Source of the DNA: Motacilla alba alba
Lineage: Eukaryota; Chordata; Aves; Passeriformes; Motacillidae
Length of the DNA: 64,000 nt
NCBI RefSeq assembly: GCF_015832195.1
Contig: NC_052028.1
Location: 10,645,501-10,709,500, forward strand
Reading direction: 5' to 3'
The notes under the pieces are model-generated. The model did no database searches. It was not told the origin of the DNA and was given only the letters and a program-made list of their open reading frames with translations. Position 1 is the first letter of the stretch; each line of letters begins with the position of its first letter. A program made the translations under genes and the position numbers. This document shows, piece by piece, positions 47,301 through 62,300 of the stretch.

Positions 47301-50300
47301 ACTACAAGTTAAGAAACAACAGCCACAGCTACACTAATGGGCAGCAGGACAGAGAGCCAAGCAGTGGGAATTCACACAGACAGCAGATCTTTAGGATGAC
47401 AGATAACAAATACGGCTCTGCTAGAATCTTTGCTGGCAGAAATCTCACAGGATAACTCAAGGCATTTTTTTCCTCTCTTTTTCCCTGCAGGGTTCATTAT
47501 TCCACACTGTGCTTCTACTACATCAAGAGAACAGTGCGTTCCCCTGTGTGCCACCACCTCTGTTTTGCAATATGTTTGTCATTTATCAGGTCTCTTCTGC
47601 AAGTGCAACACTACTAAAACTTACCATCAGATGCTTAGCTGGGTCATAAGAAATAAATCCCCAGGATTGCTTATTAATATAAAATCTCAGAGTGATACTT
47701 CAGGTATGTGGTAAAACGTGGCACATACTTGTAACTTACCATGCAAATCTCTGTTGCTACGAGATAGCAGAGTCTGTTGAACCATTTCACATAGGCCTCA
47801 AGGTTACTTGTCTTCTTCTGTTCACTGAAACAAGTCTGGGGGGAAAAAAGCACAGAAAGCTGTAACTGTGTTCCAGTCAGTGACCTGACCACTAAGATAA
47901 ATACTGCATAAAGGTAATTACTGGCCACATCTCTCTCTTGCTCAACGAAGACTGTGCATTTAAGGGCCCCTTTTACAAATCCTGTGAATACCTGGGTGTG
48001 TCACACTGCACAATTCACACTGGAGTCCAGAAAACAGCCCCATTTTGCCTGCAGCAAGTGTTCACTGGGAGTCTGCACTGACCCTTGTTCACTGGGATAC
48101 AAACAGCTGAGGCACTGCAGGATTCTGACATCAACAAGGACAGGCAGACAAAATAAGACAGGCACAGTCTTCCAGAGCAGGCTGAGTTTGTGACTTTGAT
48201 TCCAGGATTTCCTCCACCTCAGCAAATAAAATCACCCACAGCCCTTTTCTGCAGGGGAGGGAGCAGAATTTAGTGAAGTGTACCAGAGATAAACAAGAGA
48301 AAACACAGTTCTGGTTGATTTTTTGGGAAAAAAACCCACTATTTTCCTCAGTGAGTTTTCAGAAAAACAGGTTCTTAGCAACCAGCTGTGCCTGGATGGC
48401 TGTGTTTGAACAGGTCACTTACATGCCAGAGGCACTTCACTGATAAGAGCTGTTACAAGAAGCATAATTTTCACTTATTTGTATAAAACTTAACATAAAT
48501 TCCCATAACTGATACAGGCTATGTGAGCAGATGCTTGGCTTTTTCCAGTTCCTTTGTCATCAAGAGAAAATTTGACTTCAGAGGAGTGATTGGGCAGTTC
48601 ACACAGCCTGAATACATTGCTTGGGATTTTAAGAATTCAAATGCTTTGCCCAGCTTTAAACTCTTAGACAATCCATGTAGGACACTCAGCTCCCTAAAGT
48701 TCAAGAGATTTGTCTGAACATTCAGTAACATCCACTAGAGGGTACCAGAGAATACTGATTTGTGTTTTATTAGGACGATCATTTCCCAGAGGTACCATAA
48801 ACACATGCCACTAAGAGGAACAGCATAATGCATAAGCAAAGATCCATTCATGTCAATGGGATCACCCATATTATGTAAGGTAAACCAGTGACTAAGAACC
48901 CCTTTGGAAATATGGCTTAATATGATTCCCAAGGTAACTCTAAGTAAGAAAATATTCACCTGTGATTCTGTACACAGACATGTTTAGGAACAGAAATCAC
49001 AGTACCATGCTATGGAGGAGCAAAGCCTAACAGGACTGAAATTCTGAGCCACTTTATGAACAGACTACAAACACAGTAGAAGTGTATTTTTAAAGCATCT
49101 CAAAAGTAAATGTTAGCAAGCAGCATGTAAATATCAAAAATCCAAAGGAAACCCAAATCAGCCCCAGTCTAACCATAGCAGCTGCTTTTCATGTGCTCTG
49201 TTTCTTGTTTCCTATTACAGCAAAAAGTACACAAACCCCAGGTTTTGTTCTGGAAATAGTATTTCCATCTCAGAACCGCTGTCCTGTGCCAGGGCGTAAG
49301 AGCCACAGCTAATAACGCAAAACTTGTGAAAAATGTGCAACAGCAAAGTGGAGACAGACTGCTTTTTAAAGGTTAAGCTTTATAAATGGCAGCAATATTT
49401 AGCACCTCCCAAGCATCTTCCATCTGCAGCTCAGAATGCTTGATAAACATTCATAAGTGAAGCCTTTTGAAGCCCTCACGCAAGAAAGATGTTTAATATG
49501 ATCTCCAGCTGGAGGGAATTCAGACCTGAGCCAACTCCCTGTGCCTGACAGGGATGTTCTTCATGGATCAGGGAATATGATTCCACATAATGTTTGTGCT
49601 ACTTTGTCCTAAGACGTGTCCAGAGAAGGGCAAAGGAGCTGGGGAAGGGTATGGGGCACAAATCTGAGGAGCAGCAGCTGAGGGAGCTCAGCTTGGAGAC
49701 AAAGAGGGGGAACCTTGTTGCTCTCCACAGCTCCATGGAAGGGGATTGTAGGGCAGGGGGGAGTTGGTCTCTTCTCCCAAGTAACAAGCAGCAGGACAAA
49801 AGGAAACGTCCTCAAGTTGTGCCAAAAGAGGTATAGATTAGATATTAGGAAAAATTTATTCACTGAAAGGGTAGTTGGGCATTGGAATAGGCTGCCCAGG
49901 AAAGTGGTGGAATCACCATCCCTGGAAGTGTTAAAAAATGTATGGATATGGCACCTGGTGACATGGTATGGTAGTGGCCTTGGCAGTACTGGGTTAAGGG
50001 TTGGAGTCGATGATCTTGGAGGTCTTTTCCAACCTAAACTATTTTGTGATTCTGTGTGCAATGCTCTCCCCCTGGGCACAGCAGTTTTTCTAAATCAACC
50101 ACATAGAGCATGAAGAAAAGCTCCAGACTACCCACACTGTGATCACCCTTACTGACCTGAAGCCCAGGTGGCTGAAATCTCACAGTGGCTGGTTTGGTAT
50201 CTTGTGTTTCTGACACACATTTGCTGCCTTGGAGCTCCTTTCTAAGGAACATCATCAATGCCCAGGATACCTGGAACTCCACCTCTGCCTATTTCCCTCA

Positions 50301-53300
50301 TCCTGAAACAAACTGCAGAATCTCCACAAGTCCAAGACAAGAAGGAAAGGGCCCAGTGTTGCACATTCCATACATCTATCCATCCATCCATCCATCCATC
50401 CATCCATCCATCCATCCATCCATCCATCCATCTTTTCACCATTACAAGCTATTTTGGTGTTCTTTGTGTAGCACTACAAACACAGGTCTTCCTGATACCT
50501 TTGGCATCCAATGAGGAAATTCAGCCATTGATGTGTGATCTCAGTGGGAATGTATACACAGTTCAGGGCAAGAATTTCCCACCCTTTCTTTTCAGACAGC
50601 ATGTGAAATCTCTGACTCTCCCTCTCCAGCTAGGAAGCCTCATTCCTTATTGAGGCACTCACTGAAATGTTACTTCAAACCTCAGTGGAATCAGTGGAAA
50701 GACTCCAAGAGGCTTTCACAGCCTTTGGATGAAGCCCTGATCAGGCACTCTGCTCCCTGTGGTGCTTTGGGTTATTGTGTAGAGAGAGAAGAGTTGATTC
50801 AGGATGCACTGAGTCATGGCTGTGGTGTCTGGGCACACACTGAGGCCATTACATCACACCCAGAGCCTTGAGTCCTTCACCAGAGCAGCAGACATTCCCT
50901 GGCTGTGTACAGCCACAAGCATCTGTCCCAGTCAAAGCAGCTTGGGAGGAGCAAGCCTGAAAGCACAGCAGGGTGGTGGCCGGTTTGTCACCAGGGAGGA
51001 ATGGCAGTGAGAGCCAGTGTGAGCTGTGCCAACAGGTTCCCATCCTTGCCATGACAGCACAGGTCACCAGCTGGCCTGGCCCATGTCAGCTTGTGACTCA
51101 GGCCCTGTCTTGGGGACCTCGTCACTACTGGACAAACTGTGGTCACAGGAGACACTTTGCATGTGGAGAAACCATACCTTGGTGCCATCCAGAGGGTCCT
51201 TATGTACAAATGCCTGCACAAACTCCTCAGGTCCAATGTGACTTAGTCTTTCCTGTTGAGGGAAGGGGAGTGGGAAGAGAGAGGGAAAAATAAGAAGGCA
51301 TCCCAGAATATCTTCTGTTTCTCTGATAAAACATTGTCATTTTCTGTAAGCTCTGAGTGGTGTCACTGAACTGTAGACAGCCAACTAACTGGACATTAAA
51401 ATTCATAACAACAATTAGAACTATGTCAGCAGAAAGACGAAAATTAAAATAAATACATCTCATTACTGACAAGCCACAGTAAGAGTCCTCTCCACTGTGC
51501 TGGATGCACAGGGCTTCATCTGGGAGCCAGCAGACATAAGTCCTGTTTGGTGCTCCCTCAGACCTGCTGTGGTTGAGCATCATTTAAGAGCCAAATTGTT
51601 TCCCAGCTGTTACAATGGCAGAAATGCTGTGATCTGCAGTCCACAGCAATCCTCTGCCCACACACGGCTCTGCCCTGGCCCCTGCCCACCAACCCTCAGG
51701 TGCTGCCCAGGGTGATGGCTCTGGGTCACTGGGTAAAGAAGGCACTGAGGATGCACATGAGACATCAAAGGCTTTGCTTACACTGGAGAGTGTCCCAGGT
51801 GTTAAGCAAAACACGAATAAATAAAGTATCCAAATCTCTCTCAGTAAAAGAGGCCACCTCCAGCAGCTCCTGGAAAAACGTGGCAGCTCCAACACCATGC
51901 TGACCTTCCTGCTAGGCTTTTCACTCTCCTTAAACATGCTTATTAGAAAAATAAATATTTTCAGTAGGTTGTAGGCCACAAAGGTATTTCAGAGGAGGTA
52001 TTTTTTAATTCCTACAATCCAAACTTAGAATACTCAAACAAAAATAAAATAAATGGTAATTCTGGTCAAGGGAAAATTTTATGTCTAGTCCTGTGCTTTT
52101 TCTCTGGGCCTCTCACCTAAACACTAATAACTGTGCCCCTATAGGGCTTTTACTAATCAATAACTGGTTTAAATAAGTATCAAATAATTCTTACGAACAA
52201 ATAGGCATCAGACAGCTTCAGTGCAGAGCACCTGATATATCAGACATAGCAATGAAAGAGAAAGTTGAGAGAATTGATTGCAGTACAGTGGAATTAAAAT
52301 CTCTAGCTGCATCTGTTTTAAAAAGGCAGCGATGCCTCAGTTACAGGGAATTTCCCCTTGGAAGACAGCTGCACTGTGGAAGAGGAAAAAAAAACAAAAG
52401 CAAGGAAAAACTCCTTGCAAAAAGACTTCTACTCTCTGGCTTAAGTTATATAAAGCAAAGAGAGCCAAAGATGCAAGCTCTGAAAACTATGCATTCCACG
52501 TCTTGACAAATAGAATATAGACTATATTCAGAAATCCAAATTTCTGATTTCCTAATACTCACTCCAATCCACAGTGCATTTCATGTTTTGTTTTTCACAT
52601 CCCTCCCCTGAAGGATAGGCAGAGGAAAGGAGGACAGGCAGCAGGACACCAGAGCAACAAGAGATCTGCAGATGGCAGCAATGTTTTATGTTCTCTGTGC
52701 ACATCCAGGAGGTCTGTGGGGAGGACCTGACCCTGAGAGAAGGGTGTGCAGCACAACAGCACAACCAAGGCTTCAGCACTGCAATTTTTCACACAAGATT
52801 CTGTTTGGGAGCAGACTGCAGCCCAGCACAGGGGGAATAGCAGGAATTTGTGGGGGTGGTATCTGCACACCCTGATATATCCATGCACAAAATCCCAAAG
52901 GGAAGAATGAAAGGCACATCAGACAACCCACTGCTTTGTGTATCTGGAGAAATGGATTTGAACTGCTAAAATTTATTCCGAATTTATAAAAGAGTTAATG
53001 ACCAGCCATTTCAGTAGCACCTGCAGAGCTTGTGGGGCTCTGAGCACCTTATAGAAGTGACATTCCTGGGACATGACTTTGCTGGGATAGGATTCTCATT
53101 TCACAAATAAGTGAGCTGAGGTACAGTGACCTGATCCAAGCTGCACAGGGACACTCTGATATATAGTTTTCTTCCCAAGCATCTCTTAACCTGTCAAACC
53201 CTGCCTCCTGCTGCAGTGCTGATACAGCATGGGATATGCTGCAGCAGTGCAGACAGTTCTTGGTTATGTCTGGAATACTTAGCAGCTGATGGCTCAAAAT

Positions 53301-56300
53301 AACATCTCTGGCTGCAGAAGTTGGGAACCATTCCCACTTACCAGCTCCACATGGGTCAGCTGCTGAGCCAGGGTGTAAGGGTCACTGCAGACGCTCAGGA
53401 TTTCTCTCTGAATTGATGGAGGTTTAGTTTTGAAGGCAACCAGCTTATCAGAGACAGCACTACTGATCTTGACAATCCCTTCTTGCCCATGGCTGAGGGT
53501 TGCAAGCTTCTGATTCAGTGCTTGCAAAAGCTGATTCATCTTTTTCCAGTAAGCCTGGAGAGACAGGGAGAGAAACATAAGCCACCCATAAAACATGACA
53601 TTGGAGTGGGATTTTTGTGCTGAATTTTCCTTTCTGCAAAATACTCCTAAGCCAGCAACAGGTTACCATTTTATTTCCAACAACCCTATTTCAGAATAAC
53701 CAGTTGGCTTAATTACAATTCTGTGCTCTGGACACAGAGACTGCAGTCAAGAGAAGAGGCAGGCAGGCAGGTGGGTTGGGCTGGCACTGATACTCCAGAT
53801 TCCTGCCAACATCAGGCTCAAAGGAGAGGCAATGCTACCACATGAGATACTGCAGCTTTCTGGAGCACAGCAGCCTTTGGTACCTATCTTTTATGTCAGC
53901 TACATTTTGGCTGAGAACTCTACCTGTTAATGCTGCTTTGTCAACTCTTATTTATTAGGAAGAAGAAATGTTTCTAATGCTATTTTCTCCATCCTTTTGA
54001 CCTGAATGCAGAAGAAGCTCGCAGCTGCTTGCTACCCAGCTGAAGTGGCTGGAGCATTGTGTAGCTTTGAGTATTTAATATCCAAATGTTAATTGCTACT
54101 GAACGAAGCTCATATTGTATTCCAAGCACAGCCATGTGCTCAGCAGGATCATCATTACCAACTTGCCCAGGTTGTTCTCAGAGCTGGAGCAACACTTTAC
54201 AGACAATGAGTGGAGTCTCTGGCCATGGAGGATGGGCAGAAAGAAATTACTTCAACTGTTCATGACTGACAGATGCAGACATCACAAAACTGAGATAACA
54301 GAACTGATGGGTGGTTCTTAGGATAAGGTTAACTGGAAATGTTCTTGGCTAGACTGTGCCTCACCACAAGGAACAACACACACCTGTGTCTCAAGCTGGA
54401 TGCAGCTCAAGTGAGCCTTTGGGAAGTAATCCCATGGTTTAGATCCAGCCCTTGCCTTCAGAGTTTTGTGGGCTGTGGATAGTGTTCAGTGTTAGGCATT
54501 GAGGGCACTCACATTTTTAGTGTTCAAGCAACCAGAAACCAGAGTCAGTGCTCTTCTCAGCTGCACAGAACCCGATCTGCACATCGGAGGTAGCACCTCC
54601 TCCTTCTTCACAGTGAAGCATAAGTTCTCACATCTACTCTGTCTTCATGACAGAGTAGGAAAGGCTGGAGACCTTTAGAACATCCCAAGTGCTTCAACTT
54701 TTGCCACAACACTTTGTAACTTTGATGCAGCTTTTCCAGCAAAAGGTTTCACACTGCTCTCTTGGACTCACATCGCTCTCCTTTCACCTAAGGAAGATGT
54801 TCTGCTGAGCTGGGCTAGAACATGTACCAGATGAGCAGGATAAGTCAGGCTCTTTTTTGTAAAACAGCTGTTAAGTCTGAAATGAAGAAGGTACCCAGAA
54901 GGCAGGAGGGACATGTCTTGAAGAATGACAACACACAATGTATTTGGAATCAAATCCCAAAGGTGGAGTGAAAATTGACTGAGGAAAACCCCACTCCTTC
55001 AGTTTTTATCTGTTACTGATGTATATTAGCTCCAAGAAAGGCCTTCTTCTTCATGTAAATCCTCATGTCAACAGCTGACCACAGTTTTGAGTAACAAAGA
55101 CTGTTCTGGACCCAAACTACTGGCAACCATCTAAATATTTCTCTGTTTTACATCCAGGTGTGTTTGCAAATCTCAACACAGCTCATGAAGCTCTGTGAAC
55201 ACAGTGTGATTTTTTTAGTGACAACTCAAATAGTGACATATTTGGCATTTTGTGAACTTATTTTGTAAACAGAAACTCAGTTTTTTGGGGGTGGGGGGAC
55301 AGCACTTAAAGCCAAGCCTTCTAATGAATAAAAAACATCTGGCCAAAAGACTTGGCTGGAAACCCAGCTCCTCCTTCTAGAAGGAGTTTAGATGAAAAAT
55401 CTTGGACCAGCCATGTCTATGCAGTATCAAATTCTTCATAGTTTGGACAAAAAGACAAATAGCTGCATAAAATTTCTTGAAAGACATGCATATTAGCCAG
55501 TCTTTCAATAAATCTTTATCAAGAGATCTAGTTTCACCTCATTTTGTAGGGAATATGGCACAAAAAATAGATATAGACAACAGTAAAGAAAGATTCATGT
55601 AAGCCAACCACCTACTAAAGAATGAAAAAAAAGAGACACACTTAAAGGACACAAACAATTACACAGAAATCAGAGCTCTTGAAGAGACTCACTGGAAATC
55701 AGTTGGGTGCACCTTTGCTTAGAAAGCTTTTCTGTGCATATTGAGAGAGAAATTAAAAAAAAATCCTGCTTTTGCCCTTCTAAAAGCCTTTCCTGCCTTC
55801 TTTAAACTACATCCACTAACTGAAAACAACATTGTTCATTACCTTCAACGTGCTAGTAATTATCCTGCCACAAAGTGACCCCCCACTGCACAGGGGCTGC
55901 ATGCTGGACTTATCAACCAATTTCACTTCACTGCCACATTAACAGTCAAAAGAAGCACACTTCTGTTTAATATTTAAAGAAAATGTTTCGTTCTTAACTA
56001 GGAAAGTTCCTCTGAAGACAGCAGGCCTCAGCAGGTGGCTTAGGAGCTCAAATTTTAATTAAAATTTCTAACTCTAAATGCAAATCACAGCACTTACTAA
56101 GAAATGCTTCTCAGCATGGACACCTTTATAAGCACATCACAGCCTTTAGAAAGTGGACTCTACAAAGAACAGGAGCAGACACTGCAGGGGAAAATCCTGC
56201 ACTGACCTACATGGGCTGGATGACATCACAAATCTTTCAGTCTTTAACTTCCGTGGTTCACAACGGGAACAAGTTTCTTCCAAAAAACCAATGGTCACCA

Positions 56301-59300
56301 TCACTGTTCTGTGCTGTCCCTTAAAAAAGGAAATTTGCATTCGGAGGATATGAGCTGTTTCTTAAATTAATTATTGATTTTGCTCTGGCATAATCACTTG
56401 CAATTACAGTGCCTAGTAATATCTGAAAAACAGTGATTTGAAACTAATGCAGTCTGAGGCCCCCCAGGGCACCCACAAGGATTTGTACACAGCTGTGCAC
56501 GCTCCAGAGCAAAGGTGGGCAGTGCTTGCTCAGGTTAGGCAAATAAACCACTGCTTTGCATGCAGAAAGTTGATTTATAGCATTTATGATCCTTTACCAG
56601 GGCAACTACTGCTGGTAAAGAGCACATTCTAAGTCCCTGCTCTCCATCCTTTGGTGGACACAATTCTGGAGGGTCTGCATGGGTTTCCCTCACTTCTGAT
56701 GCTGAAGGGCTGCAAGGCATCTTTTGCTGTGGCTGGCCAGGAGCAAGTCCATTGCCTCTTTTCCTTGAGGGAATTCTACTACTCTGACTAATGTAACTAA
56801 AGCCACTTTGGCTCCTTCTGAATTTTTTTGTTGCCTTCACCTCCACCATGTCTCACAGCTTCCCCATCCTACCCCTTCTCTCCCACGGGCTGCCCAGCCC
56901 AGGCAGCCAATCCGTGCCAGCCTACAGCTCTCTGGAAGTGCCACACATGCTGCCAGCCCAGCCCAAGAGCAGCTGTTTCCATTTATGACATATTTCATGT
57001 GCATAGGAGAGCCCAATTTCATTTTTGTGTGCTGCAGCCCTGCTAATTCCTTCTGTCCTCTCTCTCATCCTCATGGATATGTTCTTGTTGTTCTACTGGA
57101 CTGCACCCCTCTGTGGCTCGAGGCCAGGCCTTCATGTAGCCAGTGGGACTGAAGTTTTCCACATCCCACAGTTAACCTAGCAGTAATTAGAGACTCTCAG
57201 CGTACTATTTGCTTATTATTTTCATAAACTTTGTGGTCTTTTTAATGTTTCCGAATTAATTTATGGGGTTCACCCACCTGAATGTGCAAGCAGGTCTCCC
57301 AGAGGCTCCATTCACTGTGACCCACTGTGCCACACACAGAGCTCACATATTTGAACCCCGGAACCATACAGACCTCTAGCCTGAGTCTGTGCTCAGCATG
57401 CCACACACTGCTGTCTTCTGCCACCTCCATGCTCCCAGACAAGCCACGTGTCCATGGACAGGGAATAATATAAGAACTCGGATCCAGAGAAGCTGTGGAT
57501 GCCCCACTCTGGGAAGCGTTCAAGGCCAGTTGAACAGAGCTTGAAGCAACCTGGTCTAGAGGAAGGTGTCCCTGCCCATGGCAGGGATGTGGAACAAGAT
57601 GGTCTTTAAGGTCCCTTCCAACCCAAAGCAGGCTGTGATTGTAACCTGGGAGATCACAGCTCTGCTGCTATTTGAATTGTCACCAGCACATTCAGACTAT
57701 GCTGTGCCTTCACATATTCCTTCTATAAAATGGGAATGTTGTTATCCTACAATTCAATGTGCAGGAGATAAATTCCAATGCTCACTGCCCCAGGAGCACC
57801 TAAAGAGAGATGTGGCTTTCAGGGAAGATACTACAGGTTTTTACACTATTGCAGAAAAAAAAAACTCTGGGAGTATCCAGGAAGAGGCATGGAACAGAAT
57901 GGAGGAAAAAGAGGAAAAGGAGGAACCAAGTGGGAAAATGAATTTAATGTATCAGCAGAACATCCCAAGTCAGGCATTCTCACCTCATCACATGGGGCTA
58001 TCCTGTGAATCATGTCTTTGAGATGGCCAATCATCCGCTCTTCCTGAAAGTCATACGGGAATGTCTCTGTCCACTCTGTCAGCAACTGTAAGATTTTGGG
58101 TCCAAATTTTCTGATTCGAGCCTGAAATACAAACCATTGAATGATGGACAGGGACTGAAACATGTTCACTCATTAAAGTCTCTCTCTGTGTGTGTCACTG
58201 AACGTGGGGCCAGGTTTTCAAAGAAGGCATTTCTGTTGCACCTGCAAAACCTGCACACATGCATTCAGAGTGTGGTGCACAAATAATACATTTTGGCATG
58301 CAAAATGTACCAGAGCTCAGGTGCATGCACAACTGCCTGTTTTACATGCAGATTCAAGTATTCTGCACATGCAATTGACCTGTTTATGCCTGGATGGACA
58401 TTTTGTTGGTGCAACCTTTATACCTTTTTTTAAAACATCTGGCCTTTTTGCTGATCAAACCATTTGTTCTTTCCTTTTGTACTTAGAACCCTTCTATATT
58501 TTCATCCTTCTCTGAAAAACTGCAGTGGATTTCTTGACCATTAAAGAGGTTTCTTGCTCCTTTGCTTTCTGGCTGTATGAAGAAATCTGCTTAGTGACCA
58601 GTGGCAGATGCACAATGAAGAAATAGGTGAACAAAACAGCAGCACTTTTGTAACTTTACCTGGGCTGCTGGTAATGTTCTTCCCACATGAGCTCAAGGTC
58701 AAGATGGGACAAGGACACTCACACAGCATACAGCTGATGCCCACTTCTGGTGGAGGTTTATCTGAGGATTGGGATGGGGCAAGGAGGGAAATGCAGGGAA
58801 TGGCACAACTGGTGCATTAGTGTTATCTCAAAAGACAGCCAGTGTGCCTGCTCCCAAAGCTTTAATCCTTTGTTATGTGAAAAGGAAATGGTGTTAAAAA
58901 ACAAACTGCATTTTTATTTACGGAAAACACAGACCGAAACAAACAGCCTTCTTCTGCATCCCCACGTACTGCAGCTGAAGTGTACCCTGTAATCAGGAAA
59001 AATTATACTCTTAAGCTCCCTGGCTCTTTGTTTTTCAACCAAGGTGGTCAAAATGCGTATTTCAGCTTTCCACCAACAACAGGTTTCAATGAACCACATC
59101 TCTAAAAATAACTGCTGTCAGCTAGCATTAAGCTCAGGCTCAAAGACCAGCAGGTGGCTGCTAAAGGGAAAGCTTTATTGGGAACTACAAAGGTCTGGGG
59201 AGACATTTGCTCCAGCTGTGTAAACTGCATTATGAATTGATGGAGAGGACTTTGTGCAAGTCACAGGACATGGGATGGCAGGTTACTTGTGTACAAACTT

Positions 59301-62300
59301 TCCAAATCAGCCCCACTCTTGGGAACACAAAATCAGCTGCGTCCCACCAGCCCAGTTTTATTGCTACAACACCCAGATGAACTTCAGGCAGATAAGAAGT
59401 CTTCATAATAAGACAGTGTTTTTAATTTCTTAAGAGTTTAATGAGCAGCAGAACTTTGCAATGCTCACATTTAATCCTCCTAAACTTGTATCTGTCATAG
59501 AATTGGAGAACAGAACCTCACACCTTAGAAAACTTGTTTTGCATGGTTCACATGGTTCACCCCATACAGATATTTCTATTAACACTGACTGTATGGGTAA
59601 CCCAAGGCTGGGATTGCTGAGCATTCTGGAGAATGGCTCTCCACAGTGAAGGCAGAGCTCCTGCTACTCATGGAACCAGTTGTCTGTGCAAAAAAAAAGC
59701 ACATGGTCAGATGTTGGTGACTCAGTATCTGATGCCAAACTTAAAAGCTGGAAAGCCTGATCCTGAAAATTTCAGAATTTCTGGAAATTTCCAACAAATG
59801 CATGTTCTGTTCCCTCCACTGCTCTGAAGGTGCAGCTCCTGCTCCAGATAACATACCAACCACGTGCTCATCAATGCAGCAAGGAGAGCTTGGGCAGAAC
59901 CCAGCGCAGCATCCAGTGGGACCCATCACCTCTGCACTGTCTGTGGCACTGCCAGAGGATGCACACGTGTTCCTATGCACTGTACCAGGCTGCACAGTCC
60001 CTGGGGCAAAGTGGGAAGAGTGCTGAGGCAGGAACAGCTTGGATTTTCTCATTCTGCTCACCTGTGAGGGCACCACTGCTGCTCCTGCCCATTCCTGGGG
60101 CTCCACTGGTGCTGCTCTGAGGGCAGAGGGAAGGAGGGTGGTGGGCACCTGGTTACACGGTGCTCAAAGTGACAGGGAAGGCCAAGAGGAAATATTACTG
60201 TACCAGGAGCAAGAAAGCAAAGGGGCAGAGACAGTAAGTAAAAATGGGAGAGAGTGGTGTGTGGACATCTGCACTTGACAGTGTGTGAGGGTTATGTCCT
60301 ACCTCCTTGCATCCTGCAGGCTTCCCCAGAGCCTTAAAGAAGTTAAGAAGGCAAGTCACCTGGGAAGACTGAGACAGGGGGAAAGGGAAAATTAGAAGAA
60401 GATTTGAAGTGACTGCTGCCTGAAGCATTGCTCTCAGACATGGATACCAGGATGCCTCAATGGCAGGATCTCAGTGGCAAATCCTTTATCAGAAAGATTT
60501 ATTCAATCTAAAGAGAGGCAAGGGACACACACCAGAGCTTCAGAATCCTCTACCCATCGAAAACACCTCACATTTTTCTGCTGTCAACACTAACCTTGTC
60601 CAGCACGGGGTCATCCAGCCGCTGCTGCTCGATGCACTTGTGACACACTCGGGACAAAAGCTCATGGGGCTCAATGAAGAGTCTGGAACTCAGCAGGAAT
60701 GTAAAGATATAGGCTTTCTGCAGGAGAAAGACAAGCAGACCTACTGTAAGCAGTCACACAGTGGGCAATATTGCCCGTAAAAGCCCTGAACTTCACAGCT
60801 TTTTCATTTCTACCTGGCAAGATCTTTATGAACTAAAAGACATAACAATTCCTCACCCTTGAACTGGTTACACTGAGCACAGGAGGCAGCAGCATCTCCT
60901 TCCTCCACAGCATCCACTTCCAGCCCTTGGTTGCCTAAACCCTGGGCAAACATCCAGTGAAGAGAGCGTGCAGGAGCAAGCCCAGGCACCGGAGCCAGCC
61001 CAGCCAGGATGCTGGAGACACTACAGCTAAATGGGCAGGAATCTCTGTGTTGTACTGGGTTGGGACCTGCAGACACCTCCATGTCAGCCACATCTTGATA
61101 TTGCGCTGCAGATATCACCCAGCCTATTTTAAGCAATATTTCATTTATTCTATTAACTCCCCAAATTTCATTTCTATCAGCCAAATCATATCATGTGCAG
61201 TTCCACATCTGTGAAGCTGTGGGAAGCAGGTCTGCTGGATAAATCCTTGGATTATTCAAATTATTCCAGCAGTGAATTTAAAATACATGCATGAAGTCTC
61301 AGTTGTTGCGTCCTGACCCCTCCTTGCATCCTCGCACCTGAATTATCTCCTTTCCCCCAGCCCTAGCCATGCTCCCAAGCAGCAGGTATAATATTACATA
61401 CCATACACTGCCTAATGAAAATCTCACAGCCTGATCTGCCCATTACCTATTTTTATTGCCTTTCTGTCCCTTTTTTTTTTTTTTTTTTTAATTGAGATGC
61501 TTCTTTATTACTTATTTTTAGCTGATCAGGAACTGAGCTCTGGGTAATTTAAAACATGCTGCCTGCTCTGCATTGATAACTTTCCCAGTCTCCTCAAGTA
61601 CCCAGAAGTCAATGCTCCTCTGTGCTTTGAAATACAAGCCATGGAGATATATTAGCACTTAAAAGTCTTCCAGTCAAACTCTGCCTGAATTCCACTGAGG
61701 ATGTGCAAAATCCAGTGAAGTCAATAGCTTGCAGGACCATAAACCTGCTTCCAGTTTAGATCCTCACACTCTTGGTGAGGAAACACTTAATTTCCACTGA
61801 TGGAGCAAGGATTAGGATCTGGACTGTGCTGTCCAGTGGCTGCAAAGCTGTGAATACAATACAGGTAAATTACAAACCCACCAGAAGAATCATCTCTGTC
61901 ATCACCAAGGGAATGCTCTGTACATACAGGCAAACCTGGATGGATTCAGCAGCCACTGAAATTCAGCTAATTTAATGCCAGTTCAGACTTGGGAGTTTTT
62001 TGCTACAGTTTTCCTCTAAACCTCTCTGGGAAGCACTGCTATTTTTGAAAAGCTCCAACTGCTACATCACTAATTCATCACCACGACAGCTCCCCCCCAA
62101 CCCTGTTCTCTTATTTAAAGGCAGCATCATCTTTGGGATCTGCTTTTTCATGGGAACAATTATACAGCAGTGAAACAGCATTTAAAGCAATGCATCAATT
62201 TACCAAGCTTTAATTGTATGCAGCTTTTAAATGAGCCCTCTTAATTCAAAATTTAACACATTTGCACTTTTGCATAAAGTGCTGCCCCAATTCATCAAAT

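Larger units (their letters stand above)
45728..51177 (-). other. RASGEF1C: RASGEF1C introns 5-8
   Basis: Intron 5 47836-51177, containing a CR1 copy and a CATC repeat. Intron 6 46661-47739, intron 7 46458-46557 (100 nt) and intron 8 45728-46377. Nothing else recognised. Confidence 0.65.

Noticed and set aside
49594..50113. 132- and 156-codon frames
   Set aside because: They are the CR1 3' region read on each strand. There is no intact retrotransposon protein.
50242..50653. Frames encoding HPSI or DGWM repeats
   Set aside because: Direct translation of the CATC microsatellite within RASGEF1C intron 5.
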